Positions 1 to 10,124 of a stretch of 64,000 nucleotides of DNA are shown piece after piece. Below the pieces are notes generated by a model. It searched no databases. It had not been told where the DNA came from and saw only the letters and a program-made list of their open reading frames with translations. Both the position numbers and the translations under genes were made by a program. Source of the stretch: Flavobacteriia bacterium (lineage in GTDB: Bacteria > Bacteroidota > Bacteroidia > Flavobacteriales > Weeksellaceae); assembly GCA_015999765.1 (NCBI GenBank), contig JAECQR010000004.1, positions 1 to 64,000 on the forward strand, in the 5' to 3' direction. Every line of letters starts with the position of its first letter. The stretch's first letter is position 1.

Positions 1-50
1 GCGCGCGAAACTTTTCACCTTTCATAATTTTTATTCCTTAGTCTTAAAAT

Positions 51-1697
51 CTATTCTCCCAAAACCTCAGTAATAGGATTACCGATGTTTCCGCTTGGGT
101 TTTCGATTTTTAAGATCTGAGCCAAGGTGGGTGCAATATCCGTCATGTGATAAGCTTTGGCGCTCGCTCCTTTTTTAATTCCTGTTCCCATGAAGACCAG
201 AGGAATATGGGCGTCGTAAGAATTCCATACACTGTGAGTGGTTCCTTTCTTGGCATAGTTCGGCAACATTCCGTCGTGCGAAATAATCTGGATGTCACCG
301 CTCCGCTGCCAGTTGTACCCATTGATGATTCTTGATTTAATGGGTTCGGGGATAGCTGAAGAGCCAACCTTAGCCAGATCCACAGCATACAGCACGCGGG
401 GATCTTTATTCAGATAAGACAGCAGCTGCTGTTTAACAGCTTCTACATCCACATTGTTTTCACGGATGAGTTTGTGATTCAGATAAATCTGGTAATTGTC
501 GATTCCCCAGATCAGCTTTTCCTGACTGAATTTTACTTTCAGTTCTTCTTCAAGATTTTTCTGAAGTCCCTCATCAAAAAGTCCGGTCAGCATTTTGTTC
601 GCCTGCATATATCCTAAAGCATTGGCCGCACCGTGATCTGCGGAGAGAAACACGAGGTAATTGTCTTTGCCCACTTTTTTATCGAGCATATTAAAAAACT
701 GTTCCAGGTCTTCATCAAGTTTTAAATAGGTATCCTGTACTTCAATAGAATTCGGGCCGAAAGAATGTCCGACATAATCGGTGGATGCAATATTAATAGC
801 AAGAAAATCTGTCTCTGCATTACGGCCCATCTGATAACCGTCAAGCGCGGCCTCAGCAACTTTTAGCGTTAATGAATTTCCGAACGGTGTAGTTCTGATG
901 ATTCCTTTTTTCGTGGCATAATCTGCCGCAAGATTATGATATGGAAAGGTGGGGGTTTTTGCACTTCCCAAAAGCTGTTCCCACGGAACGTCATCAGCTG
1001 TACTTTCGGTATATTGCGAGAGGGGAAGTGAAGTGGTCCAGCCGTTGGCTACCAGTTTTTCTCCCCAATTCTGCGCATTGAAGTTCTTCAGCCACTGCGG
1101 CAGTTCGTTCATATAATAGGAACTGGTTACAAAATTTCCTGTACCTTCATCAAACCAGAATGCTCCGGTAGGATTGTGCCCGGCTGGCAGAATGGAAGCC
1201 CTGTCTTTCAGTGATACTCCCACCACTTTCGAACGGAAATTGGTAGCCATCCCTAGTTGGTCGGTAATCGTCGTGCTCCAGAGATTGTGCGGCGAGTGCG
1301 CCCCGATTTTTTCTGAGCTGGCACTGATTCCTTTCACCGATGCATCGGTCGTACAGTATACGTTTTTGCCGGTTTCGCGGTCTGTCCAGTCGTTGCCGGC
1401 AATGCCGTGGATGGAAGGTACCGAGCCTGTGTAAATCGAAGTATGCCCCAATGCGGTTACCGTGGGAACATAATCGATCATAACGTTACTGAAGCTGTAT
1501 CCCTGGCTAAGAAGCCTCCTGAAACCACCATTGCCGTATTTGCTTTCGTAGCGGTAAAGGAAATCCCACCGCATCTGGTCTACCACTATTCCTACCACCA
1601 GTTTGGGTTTGGGTGTGGCGGATGATTGATTTCTCTGCGCCTTCATGCTGAAAACAGACAGGAACACCAAAAACAGAATTTTAATTTTTCCGGACAT
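51..1697 (-). CDS. Alkaline phosphatase family protein (PafA-like nucleotide pyrophosphatase/phosphodiesterase fold)
   Basis: 548 aa ORF with signal peptide; VVGIVVDQMRWDFLYRY, nucleophile region TVTALGHTSIYTGSVPSIHGI, and LSADHGAA / GTTHSVWNSYDAHIPLVFMG metal-binding motifs. Confidence 0.9.
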   Translation of the reverse strand: MSGKIKILFLVFLSVFSMKAQRNQSSATPKPKLVVGIVVDQMRWDFLYRYESKYGNGGFRRLLSQGYSFSNVMIDYVPTVTALGHTSIYTGSVPSIHGIAGNDWTDRETGKNVYCTTDASVKGISASSEKIGAHSPHNLWSTTITDQLGMATNFRSKVVGVSLKDRASILPAGHNPTGAFWFDEGTGNFVTSSYYMNELPQWLKNFNAQNWGEKLVANGWTTSLPLSQYTESTADDVPWEQLLGSAKTPTFPYHNLAADYATKKGIIRTTPFGNSLTLKVAEAALDGYQMGRNAETDFLAINIASTDYVGHSFGPNSIEVQDTYLKLDEDLEQFFNMLDKKVGKDNYLVFLSADHGAANALGYMQANKMLTGLFDEGLQKNLEEELKVKFSQEKLIWGIDNYQIYLNHKLIRENNVDVEAVKQQLLSYLNKDPRVLYAVDLAKVGSSAIPEPIKSRIINGYNWQRSGDIQIISHDGMLPNYAKKGTTHSVWNSYDAHIPLVFMGTGIKKGASAKAYHMTDIAPTLAQILKIENPSGNIGNPITEVLGE

Positions 1698-1813
1698 TTT
1701 ATCAAAGTTTTTATCACTGCAAATTTAAAAGAAATTATAAAGGGTAACCGAAGTTTTTAAAAATTCATGCTCTGTTAATACTTCTTTGTTTAAATTTGAA
1801 AAAAATAGGATTA

Positions 1814-3223
1814 ATGAAAAGACGGGAATTACTGAAAGGCGGCTCGCTGGCGTTAGGCGGACTGCTTTTGACACCTTTTTCAGCCAAAGCCAATATCTTC
1901 AAGGAAGAGTTTGGAGGCAAAAAGGCAAAGAATATTATCTTTATGGTGAGCGACGGGATGAGCTCGGGCACCCTGCATATGGCAGATTTATACAGCCGCC
2001 GTAAACTGGGAAGACCTTCGCACTGGATTTCTCTCTATGAAGAAAATCTTGTACAGAGAGGCGTGATGGATATGGCTTCCGCCAGTTCTATCGTTACCGA
2101 TTCGGCTGCAGCAAGTTCCTCATGGGGAGGCGGCCACCGGGTGAATAACGGCAGCCTGAATATCGGTGCGAACGGGGAAGAACATCTTCCCATCCTTCAG
2201 AAATTTAAAAAAGCAGGAAAGAAAGTGGGTTTTGTCACCACAGTTCCTGTTACGCATGCCACCCCTGCCGGATTTTCGGTATATACCAAAAGCCGTAATT
2301 CCCAGGAAGAAATTGCCTCAGTGTATTCAGAACTCGGTTTTGATGTGATGATGGGTGGCGGACATCAATATTTCGACGCAGCACAACGAAAAGACAAAAA
2401 GGACTTGTATTCTGTTTTCAGGAACAAAGGGTATTCGGTAGCACGGAATAAAGCTGAAATGAATGCCGCACCGCAAAACAAACCGCTGATCGCAACCTTT
2501 GATGAAGACGGCCTCCCCTATTCTACCGATCATCTAAGCAGCAGTTTCATGAAGAGCAATATTCCGACTTTAGCGGAAATGACATCAAAAGCCATCAGCC
2601 AGATGAAAGACCATAAAAACGGATTCGTCATGCAGGTAGAAGCCGGAAAAGTAGACTGGGCGGCGCACGGGAACGATATTTCGGGACTGCTGTATGACCA
2701 GCTGGCATTTGATGACGCCGTGAAAGCCGCGGTAGATTTTGCCAAAAAAGATGGCAACACTCTTGTGGTGATCACTACCGATCACGGCAACGCGAACCCG
2801 GGACTTATTTACGGTAAAAAGGTGAATGATAATTTCGACCGTGTTCAGCAGTTTTCACAAACCAATGAATGGATTCTTCAGGGAATTAATTCTACCGACA
2901 GCATCAGCACAATAAAAAACAGAATCGCGCAGGCGAATGCAGGAATTGCGGTTACGGAAGATCAGGCAAAGGAAATCCAGTCCTATTACGCGAAAGCGAA
3001 AATGGAGGACGGCGTTTATAACCCGCGACATCTACCTTTCAAACTGCTGTCGCAAATCCAGCAGGAGCATACTTCCGTGGGCTGGATCAGTATGGACCAT
3101 TCGGCCGATTACAGTGAATTGGCCATGTTTGGGACGGGAAGCGAACAGATGAAATCTTTTATGAAAAACACCGATATGCATACTTTTCTTCTTAAAGCAG
3201 CGGAGGTTGAGAATAAGTTTTAA
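1814..3223 (+). CDS. Alkaline phosphatase (PhoA family) with Tat-like signal
   Basis: MKRRELLKGGSLALGGLLL twin-arginine-like leader; MVSDGMSSGT, SIVTDSAAASSSWGGG and TTDHGNANPG motifs. The ORF-track start at 1796 is TTG inside a TAAATTTG -7-like box; ATG at 1814 is preferred. Confidence 0.88.
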   Translation: MKRRELLKGGSLALGGLLLTPFSAKANIFKEEFGGKKAKNIIFMVSDGMSSGTLHMADLYSRRKLGRPSHWISLYEENLVQRGVMDMASASSIVTDSAAASSSWGGGHRVNNGSLNIGANGEEHLPILQKFKKAGKKVGFVTTVPVTHATPAGFSVYTKSRNSQEEIASVYSELGFDVMMGGGHQYFDAAQRKDKKDLYSVFRNKGYSVARNKAEMNAAPQNKPLIATFDEDGLPYSTDHLSSSFMKSNIPTLAEMTSKAISQMKDHKNGFVMQVEAGKVDWAAHGNDISGLLYDQLAFDDAVKAAVDFAKKDGNTLVVITTDHGNANPGLIYGKKVNDNFDRVQQFSQTNEWILQGINSTDSISTIKNRIAQANAGIAVTEDQAKEIQSYYAKAKMEDGVYNPRHLPFKLLSQIQQEHTSVGWISMDHSADYSELAMFGTGSEQMKSFMKNTDMHTFLLKAAEVENKF

Positions 3224-3249
3224 ACGCTTTCAACAAATAGAAATAAAAA

Positions 3250-3278
3250 CGCCCCGGAATTTCGGGGCGCTTTTTATT
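3250..3278 (+). terminator. Rho-independent terminator downstream of alkaline phosphatase
   Basis: CGCCCCG-GAATTT-CGGGGCG hairpin followed by ctttttatttt. Confidence 0.8.
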
Positions 3279-3410
3279 TTGTGATTATTTAAATACGGTT
3301 GATTTTTTCAGTTCGGTTTAATCTTTCCTGAATTAAAAACATTATACTTATTTTCGTTCCCGTTTTTGGGGAAGATTACAAGTACGTTTTTTGTGGTTTA
3401 TGAGCACAAA

Positions 3411-3440
3411 AAAAACCTTCCGGAATACCGGAAGGTCTTA
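3411..3440 (-). terminator. Terminator downstream of mdh
   Basis: AAAAAACCTTCCGGAATACCGGAAGGT hairpin; T-run on the minus strand. Confidence 0.75.
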
Positions 3441-3459
3441 TGCAATTTTATTTGAGATC

Positions 3460-4386
3460 TTAGAACTTCAGATCACCGTTTACGTCTCTCACTGCGTTGG
3501 CAGCAGTTTCGAATTTCTCTTTTTCTGCATCTGTTAAGGAAATTTCCACGATCTTTTCAACACCATTGGAACCGATAATCGCTGGAACACCTAAACAGAT
3601 ATCGCTTTGGCCGTACTCTCCGTCAAGCATCAAAGAACATGGAATCATTCTCTTATGGTCACAAAGGATGGACTGTACCATTACGGAAACTGCAGCTCCC
3701 GGTGCATACCATGCAGAGGTTCCTAAAAGTTTGGTCAGTGTCGCGCCTCCTACTTTGGTCTCCTCTTCTACATAAGCCTGCTTTTCAGCATTCAGGAATT
3801 CAGTTACAGGAACGCCGTTTCTTGTCGCTTTGCTCATTAAAGGAAGCATTCCGGTGTCGCTGTGTGCTGCGATTACCATACCGTCAACATCTGAAATCGG
3901 GCATTCCAGCGCTTCTGCCAGTCTGTATTTGAAACGTGCAGAATCCAGGGCTCCACCCATACCGATGATCTTGTTTTTTGGAAGTCCGGAAGTTTTGTGA
4001 ACGAGGTAAGCCATGGTATCCATTGGATTGGAAACCACGATGATGATCACCTCCGGAGAATGTTTTACCAAATTCGCAGTAACCTCTTTTACGATTCCTG
4101 CGTTGATTCCGATGAGTTCTTCTCTGGTCATTCCCGGTTTTCTTGGGATTCCTGAAGTAATTACGGCTACTTTAGACCCGGCTGTTTTGCTGTAATCTCC
4201 CGTAGTTCCGGTAATTTTGGTATCAAAACCATTCAGTGAAGCGGTCTGCATCAGATCCATTGCTTTACCTTCGGCAAAACCTTCTTTAATATCCACCAAA
4301 ACTACTTCGGCTGCGAAATCTTTCATGGCAATGTACTCCGCGCAACTTGCGCCCACTGCTCCTGCACCTACAACGGTAACTTTCAT
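3460..4386 (-). CDS. mdh: Malate dehydrogenase
   Basis: 308 aa; MKVTVVGAGAVGASCAEYIA Rossmann motif, SGIPRKPGMTREELI, VVSNPMDTM. Confidence 0.95.
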   Translation of the reverse strand: MKVTVVGAGAVGASCAEYIAMKDFAAEVVLVDIKEGFAEGKAMDLMQTASLNGFDTKITGTTGDYSKTAGSKVAVITSGIPRKPGMTREELIGINAGIVKEVTANLVKHSPEVIIIVVSNPMDTMAYLVHKTSGLPKNKIIGMGGALDSARFKYRLAEALECPISDVDGMVIAAHSDTGMLPLMSKATRNGVPVTEFLNAEKQAYVEEETKVGGATLTKLLGTSAWYAPGAAVSVMVQSILCDHKRMIPCSLMLDGEYGQSDICLGVPAIIGSNGVEKIVEISLTDAEKEKFETAANAVRDVNGDLKF

Positions 4387-4589
4387 ATTTATTGATTTAT
4401 TTGTTTTTAATGGGAATATGGAACCTTACGGTGTCATATCTTTTTATTTATTGTTTTTTAATGGTGATAGGGAACCTTTCGAATTCATATCTGCTTATTA
4501 ATTTGTTATTAATGGTGATATGGAACCTCACAGTTTCATATTTATTGATTCATTTGTTTTTTTAATGGTAATATGAAACCTTACGGTTT
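4384..4589. repeat. Four contiguous ~51-53 bp tandem repeats in the mdh 5' leader
   Basis: Units 4384-4434, 4435-4485, 4486-4536, 4537-4589; each matches cataT..TT.ATTTGTTTTTAATGGtgATAtGGAACCttacggttt; first unit includes the mdh start codon. Confidence 0.9.
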
Positions 4590-4779
4590 CAGATGATTAA
4601 CCTTTTTTAAAGTTATTATTTCTGTTGTTCAAATTTAAGAAATATGACGATGGCAGCCAATTTACAAAGGCTCTTTTTCAATTTATTTTTTGAATTTCAA
4701 TTTTAAGTGATTCATTACCATAAATCAAGGTGTTTGGAGAAATTCTTGCATACATTTGTTTACTTTTTTATCTCCCGAA

Positions 4780-5595
4780 ATGAGTTTTACAGAACATCTC
4801 TACCAAGGTTACCGAAACCGGAAATTCGATATTGACAAAAGAAAAACCGAAGATTTTATCGACAGGTTTTTCCGCTTTATCTTTTTTCTGGAATACCAGC
4901 GCTGCTCGGAAATCGATTTAATCGAAGCACGGCTCAATGGTTTCAAAACCGAATTCCAGGAAATCCTCTCCAGTGTAATGAAAGGGCGGGAAACGGTAGA
5001 AAGCGACTATTTTTTTTCGAAATTCCCGAAAATTTATCACATGCTGGAAGAGGATGCGAAGTTTATTTTCGAGAACGATCCAGCCGCAAAAAATGTGGAA
5101 GAAGTGATGTTTTCGTATCCGGGTTTCTTCGCCATTGCCGTGTACCGTTTATCTCATGAACTTTTTAAAAATAATGTTCCGCTGATTCCCCGGATCTGGA
5201 CGGAATATGCACACAGCAAAACAGGAATCGATATTCACCCCGGAGCCGCGATCGGTAAAAATTTCTTCATCGACCACGGTACCGGAATCGTGATCGGGGA
5301 AACAACGGTGATTGGAAACAACGTAAAACTATATCAGGGAGTGACTTTAGGAGCACTTTCCGTCACGAAAGATTTAGCCAACGAAAAAAGACATCCCACG
5401 ATTGAAGACCATGTGGTGATTTATGCGAACGCGACGATTTTGGGTGGCGAAACCGTTATCGGAGCCCACACGCTTATCGGCGGAAATGTGTGGATTACTG
5501 AAAGTGTGACTCCAAATTCAGTGGTATTTCATAAAGGTTTAGTGACCGTAAAAAACAAACTGCCGGTGAATGAACCGATTAATTTTATTATTTAA
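4780..5595 (+). CDS. cysE: Serine O-acetyltransferase
   Basis: Left-handed beta-helix hexapeptides (TGIDIHPGAAIGKNFFIDHGTGIVIGETTVIG); ATG at 4780 preferred over the TTG at 4756, which lies inside a TACATTTG -7-like box. Confidence 0.9.
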   Translation: MSFTEHLYQGYRNRKFDIDKRKTEDFIDRFFRFIFFLEYQRCSEIDLIEARLNGFKTEFQEILSSVMKGRETVESDYFFSKFPKIYHMLEEDAKFIFENDPAAKNVEEVMFSYPGFFAIAVYRLSHELFKNNVPLIPRIWTEYAHSKTGIDIHPGAAIGKNFFIDHGTGIVIGETTVIGNNVKLYQGVTLGALSVTKDLANEKRHPTIEDHVVIYANATILGGETVIGAHTLIGGNVWITESVTPNSVVFHKGLVTVKNKLPVNEPINFII

Positions 5596-5600
5596 GATGC

Positions 5601-5660
5601 GGGGTGAGGGATGAGGGATGAGGGGTGTTGGATGAGGGGTGTTGGATGATGGGTGAAGGG
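5601..5660 (+). repeat. G-rich low-complexity repeat (GGGGTGA/GGGATGA) with G-quadruplex potential
   Basis: ggggtgagggatgagggatgaggggtgttggatgaggggtgttggatgatgggtgaaggg. Confidence 0.75.
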
Positions 5661-5942
5661 TGGGTTTCTGAAGAACTTAAGGGAGATGAAGCTGGGGTGA
5701 CTTGATGATTGGTAGCAAAATTTACCACAGACAGCACAGCGCTTTATTCAGAGGACACGGCGATGGTTTATGAAGAAAGACCACCTTTTTTGGTCTTTTG
5801 AATGAATAAGAGTAGAAAACTTTTGTGGCTTTGTGGTGTTTTACCACGAAGCACACAAAGATTTCACAAGGGTCACAAAGAAGTGCATTGGGATTTAGCG
5901 CTAAAGCTGCCCGGTAATTGACATAACTTAAAAACAGAATAT

Positions 5943-6875
5943 ATGAAACTGAACAGTGTTTTAGAAGCCATCGGAAATACGCCGACGGTAAAACTCCATA
6001 AGATATTTGATAAAATTGTAGAAGTATGGATGAAGCTTGAAAGACAGAATCCCGGCGGGAGCATCAAGGACAGGATTGCGCTGGCGATGATTGAAAAAGC
6101 CGAAAGAGAAGGCAAAATTACAAAAGACACCCTGATTGTAGAGCCCACTTCAGGAAATACGGGAGTAGGACTTGCAATGGTATGTGCAGTAAAGGGCTAT
6201 AAACTCGTGCTGGTAATGCCGGAAAGTATGAGTGTGGAACGCAGAAAACTGATGTCATCTTACGGCGCGCAGTTTGTGCTGACGAAAAGGGAACTCGGTA
6301 CCTCCGGCGCGGTTAAAAAAGCGCTGGAAATGGCAGAAGAACTGGACAATGTATGGATTCCGCAGCAGTTTGAAAACGAAGCAAACCCTGAAATTCATCA
6401 GAAAACAACCGCCCAGGAACTTATTACTGATTTTCCGGAAGGATTCGATTATCTCATTACCGGCGTAGGAACGGGCGGACATATCACGGGAGTGACAGAA
6501 GTTCTGAAACAGAAATTCCCAAACATGAAAAGTTTTGCCGTAGAACCGAAAGATTCACCGGTAATTTCAGGAGGAAATCCGGGACCGCACCCTCTGCAGG
6601 GCATCGGAGCAGGATTTATTCCGAAGGTACTGAAAACTGAGGTATTGGATGGTTCCATTCAGGTAGAAAAAGAAGAAGCCTATGAATTTACAAGAAGACT
6701 CGCGCGCGAAGAAGGAATCCTGGCCGGAATTTCTACCGGAGCATCTCTCGCCGCCATCAACAGAAAACTGGCCGAAATCCCGGAAGGGTCAAGAATTCTT
6801 ACCTTCAACTACGACACCGGAGAACGGTATTGGTCTGCAGAAGGGCTTTTCGAAGAAAGAACGTTTGAATATTAA
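5943..6875 (+). CDS. cysM: PLP-dependent cysteine synthase
   Basis: [12 protein letters not shown] lysine motif, [23 protein letters not shown]; downstream of cysE. Confidence 0.88.
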   Translation: MKLNSVLEAIGNTPTVKLHKIFDKIVEVWMKLERQNPGGSIKDRIALAMIEKAEREGKITKDTLIVEPTSGNTGVGLAMVCAVKGYKLVLVMPESMSVERRKLMSSYGAQFVLTKRELGTSGAVKKALEMAEELDNVWIPQQFENEANPEIHQKTTAQELITDFPEGFDYLITGVGTGGHITGVTEVLKQKFPNMKSFAVEPKDSPVISGGNPGPHPLQGIGAGFIPKVLKTEVLDGSIQVEKEEAYEFTRRLAREEGILAGISTGASLAAINRKLAEIPEGSRILTFNYDTGERYWSAEGLFEERTFEY

Positions 6876-6937
6876 TACGTAAAAAATTCCCGCAGATTGT
6901 GCTGATAGCGCAGCTCACTTCTATGATGAATACAATT

Positions 6938-6967
6938 AAATAATCCTGCGATTCCGCAGGATTATTT
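6938..6967. terminator. Bidirectional terminator between cysteine synthase and the DNA glycosylase
   Basis: AAATAATCCTGCG-ATTC-CGCAGGATTATTT. Confidence 0.8.
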
Positions 6968-7700
6968 ATTTATAGCGTTTCTGGCACTTAGGACAAACGT
7001 AAGTTTTCCGTTTTACTTTGCCCATTTCTTCAATAATAAGTTCGGTTTTATCTTTGGGGCAGATTTTTTTGCCGTAAATCAACGCTTTTTCTTTTACCTC
7101 ATCATTTTTAAGGAAATCAAGAAATTCATACGCGTAATTCACCACGGTTTCAATCAGATAGACCAGCTTCTTTTCGGGAATATCTTTTACCAGACTTTCG
7201 GGATGGATTTTAGCGCGGTAAAGCGATTCAATACGGATGATATTTCCGACTCCGGTGAAGAGCTCCTGCTCTATCAGCACATCACCGATCATTTTTTCGG
7301 TGTACACTTCCTGAAGGGTTTTGAGAAGATACTCGCCGTCAAAATCCTTATTCAGAATATCGGTTTTAAAATTGAAATGATCTGCAGGTTTGCCCTGATA
7401 CATCTTTGTATCGGCCACATAAAAATTGATTTCTGAGTGTGGAAAATGCAGGGCAAAACTGGCATTCACCTTCTTTCGTTTATTCACCAGCATGCTCCCG
7501 AAAAGTCCAAGATGTACACCCACAAAAAAATCTTTAAAAACAAAGAACAGATTCTTGCCATACGTTTCAATATCCAGAATTTTAACGTGATCAATGGCGG
7601 ATTTATCCATTTCGCTGTACCCCGAAGCTTCAGAAACGGTTTTTCCTTTGAAGCGCTGCAGTTTGTTTTTTAAAAATAAAATGGAAGGACCTTCAGGCAT
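6966..7700 (-). CDS. Fpg/Nei family DNA glycosylase (endonuclease VIII-like)
   Basis: N-terminal MPEGP; C-terminal zinc finger CPKDKTEL...YVCPKCQKRY. Confidence 0.88.
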   Translation of the reverse strand: MPEGPSILFLKNKLQRFKGKTVSEASGYSEMDKSAIDHVKILDIETYGKNLFFVFKDFFVGVHLGLFGSMLVNKRKKVNASFALHFPHSEINFYVADTKMYQGKPADHFNFKTDILNKDFDGEYLLKTLQEVYTEKMIGDVLIEQELFTGVGNIIRIESLYRAKIHPESLVKDIPEKKLVYLIETVVNYAYEFLDFLKNDEVKEKALIYGKKICPKDKTELIIEEMGKVKRKTYVCPKCQKRYK

Positions 7701-7781
7701 AGCAGAATTATTTATCTTATGACCAGCAAAAGTAGGTCTTTTTTAACTTTATTACTGATGCTGAACGGAATCAAATACAGA

Positions 7782-8444
7782 TTATGCAAGCGGAAACCAA
7801 CTCCGGAAGGTATAAATCATCAGGAAAAGCCAAAAGTAACCCAGTGAAAAACCTCCCAGAACATCGCTGGGATAATGAACCCGCAGATAAATCCGGCTGA
7901 ATCCGATAGCCAGGGAAAGGATGATCAGAAAAGTCATAAAAACATATTTCCAGATTTTAGGCAAGTCTGTCAGCCAGATAAAGTAAGCCAGCATTCCGTA
8001 AAATATGAAACTGAAAGTAGCATGGCCACTGGGAAAACTAAAACTTTCTTCGCGGTACAGCAAGGGATACAAAGGTCGGGGTCTGGCGAAAAAAAGTTTC
8101 GTAACGCAGATCAGCATTAAACCTCCGCCGCCCGCTGCCACAGTGAATAAGGCCCGCCGGTAGTACCTGCCGGTAAGCAATACAAACATTAAAAACGGAT
8201 ATGCGATCTTCACAAAAGGGGCAGAAGAAAATTGGGTGATGGTGTACATAATACCCGTGAAGTTCGGCCTTATTATATGTGCTTTGAAAAACTCAAAAAT
8301 CATTAAATCAATCTGTTCTTCCTTTTCAAAAAGCACTTCGTTGGTAATCGCTGCAAAAGTGAATAATGCGAGAAGAAAAAAAAGCAGTGAAAGAAGCAGT
8401 TTTACCGAGTGGTTCCGGTAATAATTTTTTAAAAACTGTACCAT
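7782..8444 (-). CDS. PAP2-superfamily phosphatase
   Basis: KLFFARPRP...SFPSGHATFSF...SRIYLRVHYPSDVLGG. Confidence 0.9.
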   Translation of the reverse strand: MVQFLKNYYRNHSVKLLLSLLFFLLALFTFAAITNEVLFEKEEQIDLMIFEFFKAHIIRPNFTGIMYTITQFSSAPFVKIAYPFLMFVLLTGRYYRRALFTVAAGGGGLMLICVTKLFFARPRPLYPLLYREESFSFPSGHATFSFIFYGMLAYFIWLTDLPKIWKYVFMTFLIILSLAIGFSRIYLRVHYPSDVLGGFSLGYFWLFLMIYTFRSWFPLA

Positions 8445-8496
8445 AAAACGGTAATGAAAATATTAAATATTACAGTAAACGGAAAAGGGAACGCCG

Positions 8497-9519
8497 CTAT
8501 TGGATTCGGTTGAAGGATTGCCGCGTTGCTATAGACTTATTATAGATTTGCTGGCGGATTTTCTGCATCCGTCCTACCGGCTGCAGCGCTTCCGGGTTTT
8601 CGAAAGGATTGAAGGAAAGGTTCTCGTAATCTATACTTCCGTACCGGGAAATATCCTGTTTTGGAATTATAATCTGCCCCACGGTAATGAATTCCGAGTG
8701 TCTTTCTCTCCACTGTTTCAGCAGGTTATTCACTGGCGTTTTCTTTTCATCGGTGGCCAACTGAACCTGGAAGTCCAGCGTAAGATCATTCTTTAGAAAC
8801 CAGGCTCTTAATGCATCTGCCTGATTAATATCTGCATCAGGTTTAAATTTTTCATTATCCGAAGGCTTCAGGCGGATTTTTACAATGCGGTCCTCGAGCC
8901 GGAAACATCCGACAGAATGATAGGCATAGCCGCTGATCAGATGTTTCTCAATATCCAAAACTTTTAAAGTGTTGTTCAGGATGGGCAGAATTTCTCTGTC
9001 GAAGAAGAGACTCAGCGCGGATTTCAGCAATCCTGGAATCTTCAGTAATGAAAGGGAAAAAGGAGTTCCTCTTGATATGAAAAACCGATTGGCTTTAATA
9101 TGAAGTTTTAAAAATTTGGAAACCGAATTGGTGATAAATACGGGAAGATTCACCAAAGGAAACTTTGCACTTACCGGTATGTTCTTATTGTAAATTTTTA
9201 CTGCGCAGCCGTAGAGCGGATATTCGCCGCCGCCTTTTGTAACAAAGAAATTAGGATGCGAATACCGGATGATGACCCCCAAATTATCGCCCTTCAAAAT
9301 TTTTGAAAAATCTGCAGCCTTATTATTAACAGGAATGAAATTTCCGCGGACAAATCCAAAAGCTTTGGCGTGGGCATTACGGGTTGAAATATGTTTTTTA
9401 TTGAGTTTATGGGAAACCGAGACGGCTTTTTCGATGAGCGCTACATCCTCATTCAGGAGCTCTTCTTCTTCGGCGGTGAGGTGATCATATTTGGGCGAAT
9501 AGGTAAGGAACTTCTTCAT
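8497..9519 (-). CDS. Catalase-like heme protein
   Basis: HISTRNAHAKAFGFVRGNF and YSHPNFFVTKGGGEYPLYGCAVKIYN resemble the small catalase-related family; adjacent to bphO. Confidence 0.6.
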   Translation of the reverse strand: MKKFLTYSPKYDHLTAEEEELLNEDVALIEKAVSVSHKLNKKHISTRNAHAKAFGFVRGNFIPVNNKAADFSKILKGDNLGVIIRYSHPNFFVTKGGGEYPLYGCAVKIYNKNIPVSAKFPLVNLPVFITNSVSKFLKLHIKANRFFISRGTPFSLSLLKIPGLLKSALSLFFDREILPILNNTLKVLDIEKHLISGYAYHSVGCFRLEDRIVKIRLKPSDNEKFKPDADINQADALRAWFLKNDLTLDFQVQLATDEKKTPVNNLLKQWRERHSEFITVGQIIIPKQDISRYGSIDYENLSFNPFENPEALQPVGRMQKIRQQIYNKSIATRQSFNRIQ

Positions 9520-9561
9520 AAAATTTCTTTATCAAGAGTCATCAAATATGAAACCAAGAAA

Positions 9562-10116
9562 TTAGAGCGAAAGATCCAAAAGAAAATGATACGCTTTTTG
9601 CGCGCCGGAAATACAGTCGTCCTCGAATTCCTGAGTAATCTGCCTGTCCATTACCTCTTTAAAGTTTTTCCAGTACGACCCTGTTTTATCACCATAACAC
9701 CTGAAGTAATTAAAAGGAACTTCATAAAAATCAGGATTCTTCGAAAGCTGTTTGGCAATCATATTTCCGCCTAAAGTAGAACCTTCCATTACATAAAGAA
9801 TACCGAACGCTTCGGCTTCATTTTTAACCTCCGGTAGAATTGGAACCGCAGATTTTTCGAGATTCAAAAATTCCAGATCCTTTTCGATTAAAGACAACTT
9901 TCGTCTGTTCTCCAGATTGAGTTCTTCTGCATTCGGCTTAGATATGGCGGAAAATATTGCATTTTCAAAATTCTTCAGAAAAAGATAATTGTAAAGAATA
10001 AGATTTCTGTAAGCATTCAGCGAAAAAGTGCCGTCGAAAATCCTTTTAGAGTTGAACTGGGCTTCGACACGGTCGTGCAGAATTTTGGTGTCTGCTTTTA
10101 AAATTTCAGAAATCAT
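9562..10116 (-). CDS. bphO: Biliverdin-producing heme oxygenase
   Basis: KILHDRVEAQF proximal-His region, LYVMEGSTLGGNMI; 8 bp from the phytochrome gene. Confidence 0.85.
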   Translation of the reverse strand: MISEILKADTKILHDRVEAQFNSKRIFDGTFSLNAYRNLILYNYLFLKNFENAIFSAISKPNAEELNLENRRKLSLIEKDLEFLNLEKSAVPILPEVKNEAEAFGILYVMEGSTLGGNMIAKQLSKNPDFYEVPFNYFRCYGDKTGSYWKNFKEVMDRQITQEFEDDCISGAQKAYHFLLDLSL

Positions 10117-10124
10117 TCCTGGTT

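Noticed and set aside
143-1625. Overlapping ORFs 143..388, 147..335, 1174..1434, 1407..1625
   Set aside because: Embedded in or antisense to the 51..1697 phosphatase gene; low-complexity translations.
4384-4589. Possible CRISPR array
   Set aside because: Units are contiguous with no unique spacers, and no cas genes are nearby; it is a degenerate tandem repeat.
5701-5900. Possible IS remnant or ncRNA in the cysE-cysteine synthase gap (accacgaagcacacaaagatttcacaagggtcacaaag)
   Set aside because: Low-complexity CACAAAG-type intergenic sequence with no ORF, terminal repeats or clear structure.
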